A DNA stretch of 64,000 nt from Adineta ricciae (GCA_905250025.1 CAJNOJ010000362.1:25289-89288), one strand, 5' to 3'. Positions 22,346 through 34,100 are shown, numbered from the stretch's first letter. The notes: generated by a model from the sequence alone, not told the origin. Numbers and translations are program-made.

Positions 22346-22353
22346 TATTTATA
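22346..22353 (-). promoter_or_regulatory. TATA box of six-cysteine peptide gene, copy B
   Basis: TATAAATA on the minus strand, about 56 bp upstream of the ATG at 22290. Same position as in copy A. Confidence 0.5.
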
Positions 22354-22608
22354 GTGATGTATTTCTCTGTTTCGTCAGGGTAGAAGGTCAAAAAGTTCAT
22401 CTCGTTAAACAAAGTGTGAAGAGAGAGAAAAAATGTTGGAAGACGTCAACGATAGAGTTGTCATATGTTTGTTTACTCGATTGATTTTATTCATCATGTC
22501 AAGATCAGAGTGAATTACCTGTAATGAACTTTCTGATGCTAAATTTATTCTCTAAACAATTCACTGAGACAAATTAAAGTACAGTAATATCTACGTTCGC
22601 ACCCTTGA

Positions 22609-23656
22609 TCAATCGTAAGAACCAGGTTTTATTCCCGTAACATACGCACCACACAACGATCCAAAACAAGACGAACGAAATATGTGACAAAGATCAGTAT
22701 TTGTTTTGGCTCGTGGTAGCGGTACAACCGCTGGTCCAAATCCGAGAATAATATGCCAAAGAATTTCCATTGCGCTACCAAATGTCCTCAAAAGATTCGT
22801 TCCTAGAATTTCTCGATCGAGAGGAGTCGTACAATATGGTTGAAGACTGGCATTATACACTGTAGACCACTGTTCATATGTGTAGTGAAGAATACGTTCC
22901 TTTCTCACGTAGAATTGCGCACAGCATAAGATAGAGAAAATGCTCATATCTTTCGGAACTACCTTTTTCGGATTCAATTGTAATTCTCCATCGAAACCGA
23001 ACAAACTCAACAAATATACACCACATTTGTACATCACTGTGATATTGTCCACAGGATCGATTTTCCCGGCTATCCAAGGTCGATCTTGAAACCAAACGTT
23101 GTTCACACTTGTATAGTAGACATCATCGCGAACGCATTGTGCTGCTTCAATTGGATACAGTCCGTGTCTTTCCGGTTGTCCATGAATGAATAGCATACGG
23201 TCGGGTAGATCATAATAAAAGTCGTAAATGAACTTGAGATAAACGCCAGCTTCTTCGTGTACATTCTTGCAGTACGGCCAATTGAAAGGTGCTTTCGATT
23301 CCGGATCCGCTCGTTGATAAAGATATATGTCGTACGGCCGTGACGAACTTGTATTGAACATATCTAATCCATTTTTTAGCCAATTAGGCCAAGTCGAAGG
23401 TTTATACCAATCGATTTCTTGGTAGATTGCAGGAATGATCACAAGACGATCCTTTCGCCATCTACTCGCTTTGAAAGACGAATTTGCACGAAGTTTAGGA
23501 GCTAGAAGTTCGTTATTACTCAGAATCAGAAGAAGAATAACTGCACTGAGTAGACAGAAAAGTGTTCGTAGAATAGCTGAACTAAATGGAAGATCAATTG
23601 CACATAAGAGAAGGCAGCTTGTGAATGTATACGAACGGATGTTTGAAATTAATCAT
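22609..23656 (-). CDS. Type II membrane protein, DUF3431/glycosyltransferase-like (copy B)
   Basis: The second copy of the gene at 1197-2245, with nearly identical protein. The ATG at 23656 gives a 7-codon first exon (MINFKHP); a GT-AG intron of about 55 bp joins it in phase to the main exon. The main exon opens with signal-anchor helix ILRTLFCLLSAVILLLIL. The lumenal part keeps all tryptophans, cysteines and the FIHGQPERH block. That the two-exon model holds in both copies supports the start. Function remains unproven. Confidence 0.6.
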
Positions 23657-24030
23657 TGCTTCAGAGATGAAAAACAGTTTAAAACTTTCTCTTTTCGTTA
23701 CTTTCACTACCGATGAAACCGAAAAACAAACATTACCATGTTCGAATAATAAACGAAAGAAAACACAAATATTTAGGCAACATTTTCTTTCATATTTATT
23801 TTAAAAAAGCTTTCACTTCACATTTCATCAAATAAAATGAAAACAGGAAAAACACCCGTTAACAGATGTTCAAAAATCCATATAATATAACAAAAACATA
23901 TTTGCAAAAATTTAAACCGCCCCTGAAAAGGGCCATATAAAATTGTTAAAACGCATTTTTTTCTTCTCGGATTACAGCTTCAAACAAAATGGTCCAAATG
24001 CCTATGAAGTTTTAAGATCTATTCAACATC
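23657..24030. other. Divergent intergenic region (copy B)
   Basis: Copy of the spacer at 2246-2622, AT-rich with small indels. No gene seen. Confidence 0.45.
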
Positions 24031-26154
24031 ATGAATCTAAAAGCTGTTTTTAAATGGTTTTATGAAAAAATAATTAATTACAATCTTTTTATGTTGGACG
24101 AATATGACTATGAAGGTAGCGATACAATTAAAGATCCTATATTGGTTCTTACACAAGAAAAATACAAAACTAGATTGTATATTATACTTCTCGCAGGTAA
24201 ATCTATCCCCTTTGGTCCGAATAGGTCGGAACTAGAAAATAAACTTGCTCATGGCACATGTGTTTCGTTTTAGTATGTCTTTATGTGTTGTTCTATGGAA
24301 ATTTAACAAAACTGGAACCTAAAACAGTTGTTATTGCCAATATAACACCTGATAGGTTTGGTCAATTATATTTCGAATATAATCAAACACTTTCATGTCC
24401 ATGTTCAACAACTACAATACCGTATTCGAACTTTGTTGTCAAGAGTGTTGCAATGCATTCTGTTTGTTCGAGTGTTTTTGTCAGCAAAGAATGGATCGAA
24501 GGATTATATTTGATAGAAGCAAGTTTGTATAATTCATGGGATTTTCGAAAATCGGCTTATTCACAGGTTAGTCAACGATTCTTTTCTTTCTATACAGAAA
24601 AAGAAAACGATTCATTATGAACATTTAGTTTGAACTTCTCTCTCGCTTATGTTCACTTTCCGACGAGATCGTTTTTCAACTTCAAACTGATGTTAACAAT
24701 ACTCAACTTCTTACAATTAATCTTCTTTCCATAGAGCAAATTCAGATGGAAATAAACAACACGATTGAATTTCAGAGAAAGAATGCTTTTGGTCAAATCG
24801 TATCATTTCTGAACTTTTGGCAAACAACAATTCAAAGAAACTATCTAGCTTCAGCTCTCGGCACCAATTGGTTCGTGTTTACCGACTATAGATCAAATGA
24901 TCCTAGTATATGGGGATTTCCAACACCATACCCTTCGGGAAACGAATCCTATATAAAATGTGACTACAATTATCCAGTGATACCAGCTTTTCTTCCTCCA
25001 CGATCAAATGATTCCAAAGATTTTGAAATCAGTTTTAACCTGATACCTAATTCTACAATTGTGAAAGGTTTTTCGATAACATGTACACCTCTTGATGCAC
25101 TTCTTGGAAGCACATTGGATTGTTTATATGATACCGAATGTATTCAACTATTAGTCAACTATTTTCCAAATCTCACTCTGGTTTTTAAAACTTTTTCATA
25201 ATGTTTTCAAGATATTCACTTTCTTGTTTAGACGAACATTAATTGGACTAATTCAACTTTAACTTCTCAACATGACAATCATTCTGTGTTACACTATTTC
25301 GAAAATCTCTTTATAAAAACCTGGTTACCAAGTATGAATTATGCTGCATACTTCAATCAATGTTCTCCATCAATGTGCACATATACAACAACAGATAACA
25401 GAAGTTTATCTTATACAATCACACTTTTCATTAGTTTGTATGGTGGTCTTATCATCATACTTCGTTCAGTTGCATCCTATTCAATCGATATTTTATTCAA
25501 ATGTACACATCGTCAAAATAATTCAAATGAAAATCTGAGTATATTGACTTGGAAAAAATATTGATATCTTCTGAATGTTGGAATTCTTTATAGGACATCG
25601 AAATAGAAATATGTTTAAAACATTTACATCCATCAAAGAAATGAATTTCTTCAAGAATATTAATGATCGAACAGCAAAGGGCATTACACAACAAAAAATC
25701 ATTACCCGCGTCTATTTAATTTTATTACTAAGTATATATTACATCTTTTTTGACGTTTATCACTTTGAAATACGTTGATTTTCTTAGTATCAATGTGCAT
25801 TGTTTGTCTCTATACATCATTGAACAATGAAAATGTAATCACAATTCAATCACATCCTTCGTTAACAACTTATAATTCACTAGATAGTCAATACTCATCA
25901 ATCCTTCAATGTCCATGTGCAAATAAAGCAATACCATATCGAACATTTCTCTCATTGTCTCCAATTTTTCATCAAATATGTTTAAGTAGTTTCGTTACCA
26001 ATGAATGGATCATTCAAATGATGTCTAGTGCAGAAGACAGCATTCCTTATGATTGGCGTCGTGAAGCATTTAAATACTTTCAAATCTTATCTGATCTTTG
26101 TCAGGTAGCAAATAAAACGAGTAATGCAGCAATTGACAAATTTCTTGCACAATT
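24031..26154 (+). CDS. Modular multi-pass membrane protein (copy B), 5' part
   Basis: Exons 24031-24196, 24274-24566, 24629-25180, 25232-25538, 25594-25731 and 25788-26154 have the same splice sites as copy A. They encode the first complete cysteine module and the start of the second (CPCANKA...SSFVTNEW...NAAIDKFLAQ). The frame is cut by the N at 26155, after which a Gypsy element follows on the other strand. At 31172 the sequence resumes with the end of a second module, so this is most likely the 5' half of the gene whose 3' half is at 31172-34580. The middle of module 2 is missing. Confidence 0.7.
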
Positions 26155-26155
26155 N

Positions 26156-26262
26156 CGTATGATTTTATGACGTCATATATATGTACGATCGGAACGCAAG
26201 AAGATATGTATATGTAGTGACGTCATGTAAGGACGATCACATATGACGTCATTATATAACAC
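26156..26262 (-). repeat. 3' LTR start, truncated, with three TGACGTCA motifs
   Basis: About 107 bp of the LTR, starting TGTTATATAA and truncated by the N. Perfect CRE/ATF palindromes TGACGTCA lie at 26168-26175, 26218-26225 and 26244-26251. Confidence 0.6.
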
Positions 26263-26482
26263 ACCTCCCCTGCCATCAGATGAAGCGTCCCGCTCATCAA
26301 ATATAATAAAGATGAAATCTAATTAAGAAACCAAAAACCGAGAGCCAGGTTAAATATCATTCCTATTTGTTACCGACGTTGTGTAGAAAAATTTGCCACC
26401 TTTTTCTCATAAAACATTGACAGTAACGAATCATTATCAGTGACGATGTTTGAATAGATATGTCGAGAACAAAAATCATGGG

Positions 26483-29400
26483 TTAAATAATAATCCGGAT
26501 GCGTGACACATGGACTCTCTCTGTATGACCATCATGGATGTGCTTTACCTCGTAGTTTAATCTATTGAGCTGACGAAGAATTCGAAAAGGACCATAGTAT
26601 TTTGGAGAAAACTTTCGCAGATGCTTAACCATCATTTGTTTGAGGAATACCAATTGGTTGGGTTTTAGTGGTGTGAGATCACGCCGTCCGGTGTCATATG
26701 TTCTCTTATAGACATTTTGGGTGTGTTTAATTTGATACCATGCACTAGATTTTGCTTGTTTCAAAAATCGAATGAGGTGTAAATAATAATCATTGACGGA
26801 CGGAAGTTGAGTGATTGATTGAGGAACGTCAAATGGCAAAATAGCATCTCTTCCATACATTAACTTGAATGGTTCTATTCCGGTGGTAGATTGTTTCGCT
26901 GTATTGTATGCAAATGTCACGTATGGCAGAAAGTCATCCCAATCGCTTTGTTGTTCGTTAACATATGTACCAATGGAATCAACAAGTGTAGCATTAAAAC
27001 GCTCTGTGAGCCCATTGCATTGTGGATGGTAAGTCGTGGTTTTCAGATGATGGATTCCACATCGTGACGCAATCGCTTCAAACACATTAGCCATAAAATG
27101 GGTGCCCCGATCTGTGAGTACCTGTTTAGGTACGCCATATTGCAGGACAACGTTCTGAACCAAAAACTTGGCTGCAGTCTCTGCGGTACAATTTGGTGTA
27201 GCTTGAGTAATTGCGTAACGTGATAGATAGTCAGTACATACCAATATGTATTTATTTCCAGAAGATGAGGACGGGACAGGTCCCACAAAATCCAAGCCAA
27301 TAAGGTCTAGAATGCCTGTAGGCGGATCGATAGGCTGTAATGTGCCGGTCTGTTTCTTCCTATCGATTTTGAATTGAAGACACTTGGTACATGCCAAGAC
27401 ATACGTTTTAATGGAGTTATACATCCCTGGCCAAAAATAGCGATCACGAATTTTGTACCAAGTTTTACTAACCCCAAGATGCCCACTAGGAGGACTATCA
27501 TGATACGCATATAGTAATGAAGTAACCATAGATGCCGGAATATAAGGTACTTTTATGACTACGTCGCCGGGTCGGTGAATAATTTTATGTAGAATATCAT
27601 TATCTACGATATATGATGATCGAATTTTACCTTTATGTAACTGATCAAGTAGGATGCTAATTTTCGGATCTGCTTGTTGCTCTTGTTTGATCTTCGTAGA
27701 GTCAAATGGTGAAGAATCATTGAAATTCACGTGGTTAATTTGTCCATGCATAAGGTCCAGTTGGTCTTCCACAAGTGAATCAGGTGGTCCCGTTGGATAT
27801 CGTGACAAACAATCCGCGACACAATTCGATGATCCCGGAGTATGCTTGATGTCAAACGTATATTCTTGAAGTTGCAAAGACCAACGATCCAGTCGTCCAT
27901 TCTTTGATGATTGTTTATTCAACCAACACAATGGATGGTGATCTGTAATAAGAGTAAAGCTTTGGCCATATAAATATGGGCGTAGTTTGGTAATACACCA
28001 CACCATTGCCAGACATTCTTTCTCTACCACCGAGTATTTTTGTTCTCTTTTGGATAAAGATCTCCATAGATATTGGATTGGTTGAAGGCGCCCATTCGGT
28101 GTAACCTGATGCAAAACTCCGCCAATACCTTTATTTGATGCATCAGTATTGATTTTCAATTTAAGTTTAGATGTTCCATCATAAAACCATAGTAATGGAT
28201 ATTGCGCTAAGGTTTTCTTTAAGGTATCAAAAGACTTTTGACAGTCTGCAGTCCATACGAACCTAGCATTCTTTTCTTTGAAGGCATTGAATGGTGCCGC
28301 TACGGTTGCAAAATTTTTGATAAATCTGCGATAGAATTGAGCCATTTGAATGAAAGAATAAGCCGCTTTAGCCGATGTTGGAACAGGAAAATCCATAGTT
28401 TTCTTTACGTTGGTAGATGTTGGTTTTATACCGTCTTGTGTAATGCGAAACCCAAGATAGTCAAGTTGTTTGCGCACCAACGAACATTTGTCAGGATTAA
28501 GTTTTACGTTGGCTTTCGCCAAGGCAGTCAAGACCAAATCTAAATGTGCCACATGTTTCTCGAAGGATTTTGAATAAATAATGATGTCGTCAAGATAGAC
28601 TAGCGTAATATCCCACCGAAGTGTACCCAAAATAGAATTCATGATACGCTGAAATGATGCCGGCGCGTTCGACAAGCCGAATGGTAGCACATTGAATTCG
28701 AAAAGACCATCAGTCGTTACAAATGCTGTTTTCTTCTTATCTTCCTCTGCGATCGGGATTTGCCAATAACCGGCTTTCAAGTCTAAGGTAGAGAAGTATT
28801 GAGAGCCGGCTAACCGGTCAATAATATCGTCTATCCGCGGTAACGGATAAACATCACGTTCAGTAATTAAATTCAAACGCCGGTAGTCTACGCAAAAACG
28901 TGGACTACCATCTTTCTTAGGAATAATCACGACCGGAGAAGACCATGGGCTAGAACTTGGACGAATAATACGATTGTCTAGCATTTCCTTGATTTGGTCA
29001 TTGATAATCTGTGTTTCCTTAAGTGATTTCCGGTAAGGATAGCATTGAATTGGCTGATGATGGGATGGAATTGGTATACGATGGTATACGTCGTTCGATT
29101 GTATAGTGGATGCTTTAGATAGATTGAATAGTTGAGTATGTTTCGACAACACATACTTGATTCGATCCTGTTGGTGTTTAGGCAGATGACACAGTAGCTT
29201 CGTAAGCGAATCGGTATTGGAGAGATGAGAATTGGATGGTGCTGATTTATGTGTAATACTAGCCATATATGGTGGATGATCTGATAGATCAGAAGGGTCA
29301 ACATAGTACCACTTTTTGTCTTCATAATACTTGATTTGACCTATAATGGTACCTTTGGTAATTGTTTGTAAAGAAGATGTTGAGTTGAGCAATGTTAATA

Positions 29401-30076
29401 TGGTAGACTTGTCCGTGATTTCGACTAACGCATGTGGTGCAATGATACCTCGTTTATTCAACTTAGCTGATGCTGGGGTGAAAATGGCTGACATCGATGG
29501 AGCTGATGTCGAGGCGTTGATAATTTGTGTTGAAAGTGGAGGTATTGAAATGTCGGTTGTCGTCTGGACATTGAAGACTTGCTGGTGGTGTAGTTGTTGG
29601 TGAAACTTGACGATCAGATGCTGTGAGTTGATGTTCATAAAAAGATGTTTCTTTCCATAATCGATGTTCACCGTGTGTTGATGACAAAAATCTCCACCCA
29701 ATAACAAATTGGCACATAAGTCGTCAACAATAAACGTAAGAATAATAGTTGAAATATTATTGATCGAAACAGGTAGATAGATCATTCCACGTACGTTTAG
29801 TTGCCCATTATTTGCTGTGTTACATGTAGTTGACGTTGGATGAATATTTTCATTGAGGTTGAGTTGCTGTAAATATGAAGTATTGATAGCGGATATAGAT
29901 GAACCTGTGTCTATCATAGCACGTGTGTCAATGTTGTTGATTTGGACAAAAATGTGAACCAAGGGAGATGGATTTGTGTAGGAGCGGGTTCCACTACCAT
30001 CCGGTGGTACCCGTATTAGTTTAAATGAGATGGACATTGATAAGAATAATGGCCAAAACCATAACAATTGTAACAT
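26483..30076 (-). CDS. Gypsy pol polyprotein (protease, RT, RNase H, integrase)
   Basis: About 1197 codons without interruption. Domains in order: aspartic protease (MIDTGSSISAI, about residue 57); reverse transcriptase (FSTLDLKAGYWQI, PFGLSNAPASFQ, YLDDIIIYS, residues about 370-530); RNase H (NTDASNKGIGGVL ... ITDHHPLCW); integrase zinc-binding H-H-C-C (GHLGVSKTWY ... CTKCLQFK); and the D,D-35-E core (LDFVGPV, LTDRGTHF, CNGLTERFN). The C-terminus ends VHVSRIRIII; I see no chromodomain and no envelope-like ORF. The order RT-RH-IN places it in Ty3/Gypsy. The frame is offset by -1 relative to gag and overlaps it by 61 nt, so it is probably made by frameshifting. All catalytic residues look intact, so it may be recently active. 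Confidence 0.9.
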   Translation of the reverse strand: MLQLLWFWPLFLSMSISFKLIRVPPDGSGTRSYTNPSPLVHIFVQINNIDTRAMIDTGSSISAINTSYLQQLNLNENIHPTSTTCNTANNGQLNVRGMIYLPVSINNISTIILTFIVDDLCANLLLGGDFCHQHTVNIDYGKKHLFMNINSQHLIVKFHQQLHHQQVFNVQTTTDISIPPLSTQIINASTSAPSMSAIFTPASAKLNKRGIIAPHALVEITDKSTILTLLNSTSSLQTITKGTIIGQIKYYEDKKWYYVDPSDLSDHPPYMASITHKSAPSNSHLSNTDSLTKLLCHLPKHQQDRIKYVLSKHTQLFNLSKASTIQSNDVYHRIPIPSHHQPIQCYPYRKSLKETQIINDQIKEMLDNRIIRPSSSPWSSPVVIIPKKDGSPRFCVDYRRLNLITERDVYPLPRIDDIIDRLAGSQYFSTLDLKAGYWQIPIAEEDKKKTAFVTTDGLFEFNVLPFGLSNAPASFQRIMNSILGTLRWDITLVYLDDIIIYSKSFEKHVAHLDLVLTALAKANVKLNPDKCSLVRKQLDYLGFRITQDGIKPTSTNVKKTMDFPVPTSAKAAYSFIQMAQFYRRFIKNFATVAAPFNAFKEKNARFVWTADCQKSFDTLKKTLAQYPLLWFYDGTSKLKLKINTDASNKGIGGVLHQVTPNGRLQPIQYLWRSLSKREQKYSVVEKECLAMVWCITKLRPYLYGQSFTLITDHHPLCWLNKQSSKNGRLDRWSLQLQEYTFDIKHTPGSSNCVADCLSRYPTGPPDSLVEDQLDLMHGQINHVNFNDSSPFDSTKIKQEQQADPKISILLDQLHKGKIRSSYIVDNDILHKIIHRPGDVVIKVPYIPASMVTSLLYAYHDSPPSGHLGVSKTWYKIRDRYFWPGMYNSIKTYVLACTKCLQFKIDRKKQTGTLQPIDPPTGILDLIGLDFVGPVPSSSSGNKYILVCTDYLSRYAITQATPNCTAETAAKFLVQNVVLQYGVPKQVLTDRGTHFMANVFEAIASRCGIHHLKTTTYHPQCNGLTERFNATLVDSIGTYVNEQQSDWDDFLPYVTFAYNTAKQSTTGIEPFKLMYGRDAILPFDVPQSITQLPSVNDYYLHLIRFLKQAKSSAWYQIKHTQNVYKRTYDTGRRDLTPLKPNQLVFLKQMMVKHLRKFSPKYYGPFRILRQLNRLNYEVKHIHDGHTERVHVSRIRIII

Positions 30077-30804
30077 TGCAACTGAAATAAGTCCCTTTGA
30101 CCACGGTATTTGTTACGCTGAATATTGGAAAATTGTGGTTGGCGGTATGTATGCGAACCTTGTTGCTGCGTTCCTGAAGATCGGTTATTATAATGTGTAG
30201 ATGGCGGAAATGAACTTCGATGGAGAGCAGCTGAGACCTCATCTGTGTCATCATGGGTTGGGGTAGGCACTGTGGACGAAGGCTGATTCACTGAAGCTGC
30301 TGCTTCAGCTCGTTTTGCATGATCCAATAATTCTTGACATGTCAGAGGATTACTCATGATAACATGCTGTTTCACTGAGGGTTTTAAGCCGCGCAGTAAA
30401 TATAAAATTTTCTCATTGTCCGGCATTTGCATATTAAATCTGGTACATAGTGACAAGACGTCGTAGTAATAGGATTGTATAGATTCATTAATTCCTTGCC
30501 GTCGGTTCATCAATTTTGTTGAAATATTTAACATGTGGGTGGAAGATGTGAAAGCCTTGATGAATTGTGTTTTAAAAACATCATATTCGCTACTATGATC
30601 TTCGCTTCGATACCACTTTTTGACATCATCGCCAAAGAACATGGAAAGAAAACGTCGGCGATCCGGTTTCTCGACTTTAGCAGCATCAAATAGTTCCTCC
30701 ATTGATTGAAGCCACGTCGTAGGATCTTGTTCATCAGTGCCATTGAAGACGTCAGATGGTCGAATACTCTTAAGAAGAAGTTGATTTGACAGATGAGAAG
30801 ACAT
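30016..30804 (-). CDS. Gypsy gag protein
   Basis: 262 aa from the ATG at 30804. The middle is a retrotransposon gag domain (about residues 25-160: FNGTDEQDPTTWLQSMEELF, SIQSYYYDVLSLC). The end carries a single zinc knuckle CYNCYGFGHYSYQC with the spacing C-x2-C-x4-H-x4-C, for RNA binding. It would form the particle that packages the element RNA. It overlaps pol by 61 nt in a different frame. Confidence 0.88.
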   Translation of the reverse strand: MSSHLSNQLLLKSIRPSDVFNGTDEQDPTTWLQSMEELFDAAKVEKPDRRRFLSMFFGDDVKKWYRSEDHSSEYDVFKTQFIKAFTSSTHMLNISTKLMNRRQGINESIQSYYYDVLSLCTRFNMQMPDNEKILYLLRGLKPSVKQHVIMSNPLTCQELLDHAKRAEAAASVNQPSSTVPTPTHDDTDEVSAALHRSSFPPSTHYNNRSSGTQQQGSHTYRQPQFSNIQRNKYRGQRDLFQLQCYNCYGFGHYSYQCPSHLN

Positions 30805-31081
30805 GCGTTTCTCTGTTTGAGCAAGTTGTTTTGTTGCACAATTAGCAAGATATTGTTCAAAATTTTCTTGTGCTTTATCTTCGGAAATATTACGTGTGCC
30901 TACCAGTTTGATGAATGACTATGTTATTACAAGTATTGTTTGTGATGAAGAATTGACAAACAAGTGGCCAGTGCACCAATGATAGAAGGCAATATCTACT
31001 TAGTGTTCAGCGGTAGAATAATGACTTTATCAAGATTTGTTTATTCATATTCAATCGAATCTTTATTATGAAAAGACCAGG

Positions 31082-31092
31082 TTTATATATAA
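31082..31092 (-). promoter_or_regulatory. TATA box in the 5' LTR of the Gypsy element
   Basis: TTATATATAAA on the minus strand within the 5' LTR remnant. An AATAAA follows about 35 bp downstream. This is the usual order inside an LTR (promoter then poly(A) signal). Confidence 0.45.
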
Positions 31093-31171
31093 GATTCAAA
31101 GGGAAAAAGAACATGACACATATATCATGGATAAAACAGATGACATCATGTGATAACATCTGATCTCATGN

Positions 31172-34100
31172 TCCCACGAGTCATTATCTACCCAATACAA
31201 CGATTTCAACGATTGTTGACAGATTGATGCTTGAAGATTGGAATTCGACTTCATCATATGAAAAATTCTATGAATCTTGTGCACCAATATATTGTTCTTA
31301 TTCAGAAAGTATTCGCAAACACACTTTCCTTGGAATAATGATGATATTAGTGTCAATGATTGGTGGAATTGTTTTATCCTTACGTATTTTAACACCTTAT
31401 CTCGTCAAATTCACCTTAAGAGTCTTGAGAATATTGGAGACAAAACCAAATCAAACACAACAAAGTAATCATTATGTATATGAAAACATAACGTCTACTC
31501 TATTTCTACTCTTAGTTCAACAGAATCGTGTCAATCGATTAAAGGCATTAATACAGAATCTAATTAAGCTTTTACGTACTACATTAATTGAATTAAACAT
31601 ATTTTCATCAAGAGATTTCGTGAGTAATATTGATCGAATGTTAGCAAAAATTTATGGCCGATGGGCAACTCGTCTTTATATCGTCCTATTCATTAGCAGT
31701 TTAATTATTTTGATTTTCTATACAATCATTCAACCATATTCTTCACAAACAAGTTTTAAACAACCATCTTTTATGTATTATACTCAATTGAAAGGAATGT
31801 ATGGTGATAAATTCAAATGTTCATGCTCAAGAATTGCATCAACGTATAATCAATTTGTTCAAATCGAACCAATCTTTCATCCAGTAAGGAACAAAAAAGG
31901 ATATTTGTTCAATGGATAAATACTTCTATTGTTATTTACAGATTTGTTTAAGTAAATTTGTTTCGAAAGAATGGCGAGATAATCTAACAGATGGTCTCAT
32001 TCCTAATCTGACTATATATGAACAAAGAGATTATCGTCGATTTCTTTCTGCTCATTTGCAATACCTTCAAGGTTTATGTCAACTTTCTAAACGAACAGTA
32101 AATAATTTTATAAATGAATTTTTAACATCATTATTAGTCACTGTTGAACTTCTCTCGGAGCATAATTTTGATCATCACTTGAATATATCAATCGAACAAA
32201 GTAAATTAAAAGCACCTGCGCTATTTTCTCGTCTTCTTTTCTTTACTCAAAGTATTATACATGGAAATGCTCTTATATCAACTTATGGAACGAATTTCAA
32301 ATATATCAACATCATAGATGGTTCTGCACAAACTCGTGCACCTACAGAAGCATTAATCTATGACGATAATTGTTCGTGTGGTTTGTCTCCAAAATGTACA
32401 ACTCAAGCAGTTTTCATTGAAACAAATACATCAGAAAATGTTTCTGTTAATGGTATGAGAATTGGTTGTACACCAAGTGAATCACTTCTTGCTTCAACTC
32501 TTGAGTGTTTCTATGATCAATTATGTATTAATCTTATTCAACAGTATACTAATTATCCCAACTCTTCAACGCCTCTCCCAACAAACTCAAGTCGTTTTTC
32601 CCAAAATACAACAGTCGATGAACTTCAACGTCGTTTATTCATTGAACGATGGTCAACACATAAGAATTATTCATCGTATTATGATCAATGTTCGCCATTA
32701 TCATGCTCGTATACAACTATTGAAAAATTTAATATTTTTAATATATTCACTCTTATACTTGGTCTACATGGTGGTTTGACAATGGTTCTCCGATGGATCT
32801 GTCCAAAGTTTATTCAAATTGGGCTAAAGATCTATCATTATCGAAAAAGACGAACGGTTACTGTTCATCCTACGAATTCAACGGTGCAACATACTACTTG
32901 GAATTGTGCCAATGAACCAACGAATATAACAAACCGGTAAGTCAATTACGTATATTATTTCTTTTAATCTATATACATATACAAAGAGTTTTTTTGTTTA
33001 GAAATAATGTTATAACACATACTCGCTCGATGTCCAAGATCGTATTTATCATTATGCTACTACTAAGTACTTTAATAGGAATTATTACTTTTTCAATATA
33101 TTATATTCGACAAGGTAAGAGTCAAATTAAATAGCGTTTCATTTGTTTTTCTCTGATCGATTTTACAGAGAATATACCAATCAGTAATACTTCAAATACG
33201 TCGCTAAGTACAACAATGTCAACATATTCAAGCACACTAATATCTTTCGAGCCACTATGTCAATTGAAAGTTCAACGATTAGCACTTAATCCACTATGCA
33301 CATGTATGATTTCTGGTCCATATTTGATTGCTGATCTAAATGATGACAATCAAGTTGACTTCATCTTTTCCTGTGATGGGAATTCGACGGTCAATGTACT
33401 TTTCGCGAATTCTAATTGCTCGTCTCAGATATACATACCGACTTTGATATCTATAACTATAACTCAGATTTATGTTAATGATATGAACAACGATGAACAA
33501 GCCGATATCATTCTAGTAAATAATAATATGTACAGCACATCTATCTATATTTTATTTGGTAATAACGGTGAGCCGTTTCAATGGCAAGATTGGAAAATAT
33601 TATTTTTGGCTGAACCCACAGTTGATCTTAGTATAATTGATCTTAATAATGATAATACATTGGATGTGATTGGCGTGGGTGAAAAAGGCGATAAAATTTA
33701 TTTCTATTTTGGAAATGGTGCTGGAACGTTCACGACACAGATTTTAACATTATTTTCAGAATTTATTATTGACCCGAAACAATTGATTGTTGTTGATTTT
33801 GATAATGATACTTGTTTAGATATAGCTGTATTAGATGGCAGATCTTTTCATATGCATGTGTTCTTTGGTAATACTAATGGAAGTTTTCAATTACAGAAAC
33901 AGATTTTTACTGGATTTTTTAAAACATTATTTCGATTGGTTACTGGTGATTTTGATGGTGATCATCAATCAGATGTCGTTTTTCTTCACAGTTGGAAAGA
34001 TACCATTTCCATTTTATATCAATATAAGAATGGAACGTTTCATTTTAATGAGCAAATTGTTATCGAAACAGCAGTTTTATCATTAAATTCAGAATCTATC

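Larger units (their letters stand above)
26156..31170 (-). mobile_element. Ty3/Gypsy LTR retrotransposon, coding region intact
   Basis: An element of about 5 kb on the minus strand with gag and pol open. The primer binding site TGGTGCACTGGCCACTTG is at 30978-30961, directly downstream of the 5' LTR remnant (about 30979-31170). A polypurine tract (ggcaggggagg, 26274-26264) precedes the 3' LTR, which begins TGTTATATAA near 26261. Both LTRs are cut by Ns (26155 and 31171), as expected when an assembler cannot place identical LTRs. No target-site duplication can be read for the same reason. The element sits within the modular membrane-protein gene in antisense orientation. Confidence 0.85.

Noticed and set aside
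30016..30076. A classical slippery heptamer at the gag-pol overlap
   Set aside because: The frames are offset by -1, but I could not find a convincing heptamer in the 61-nt overlap, so the site is not annotated.
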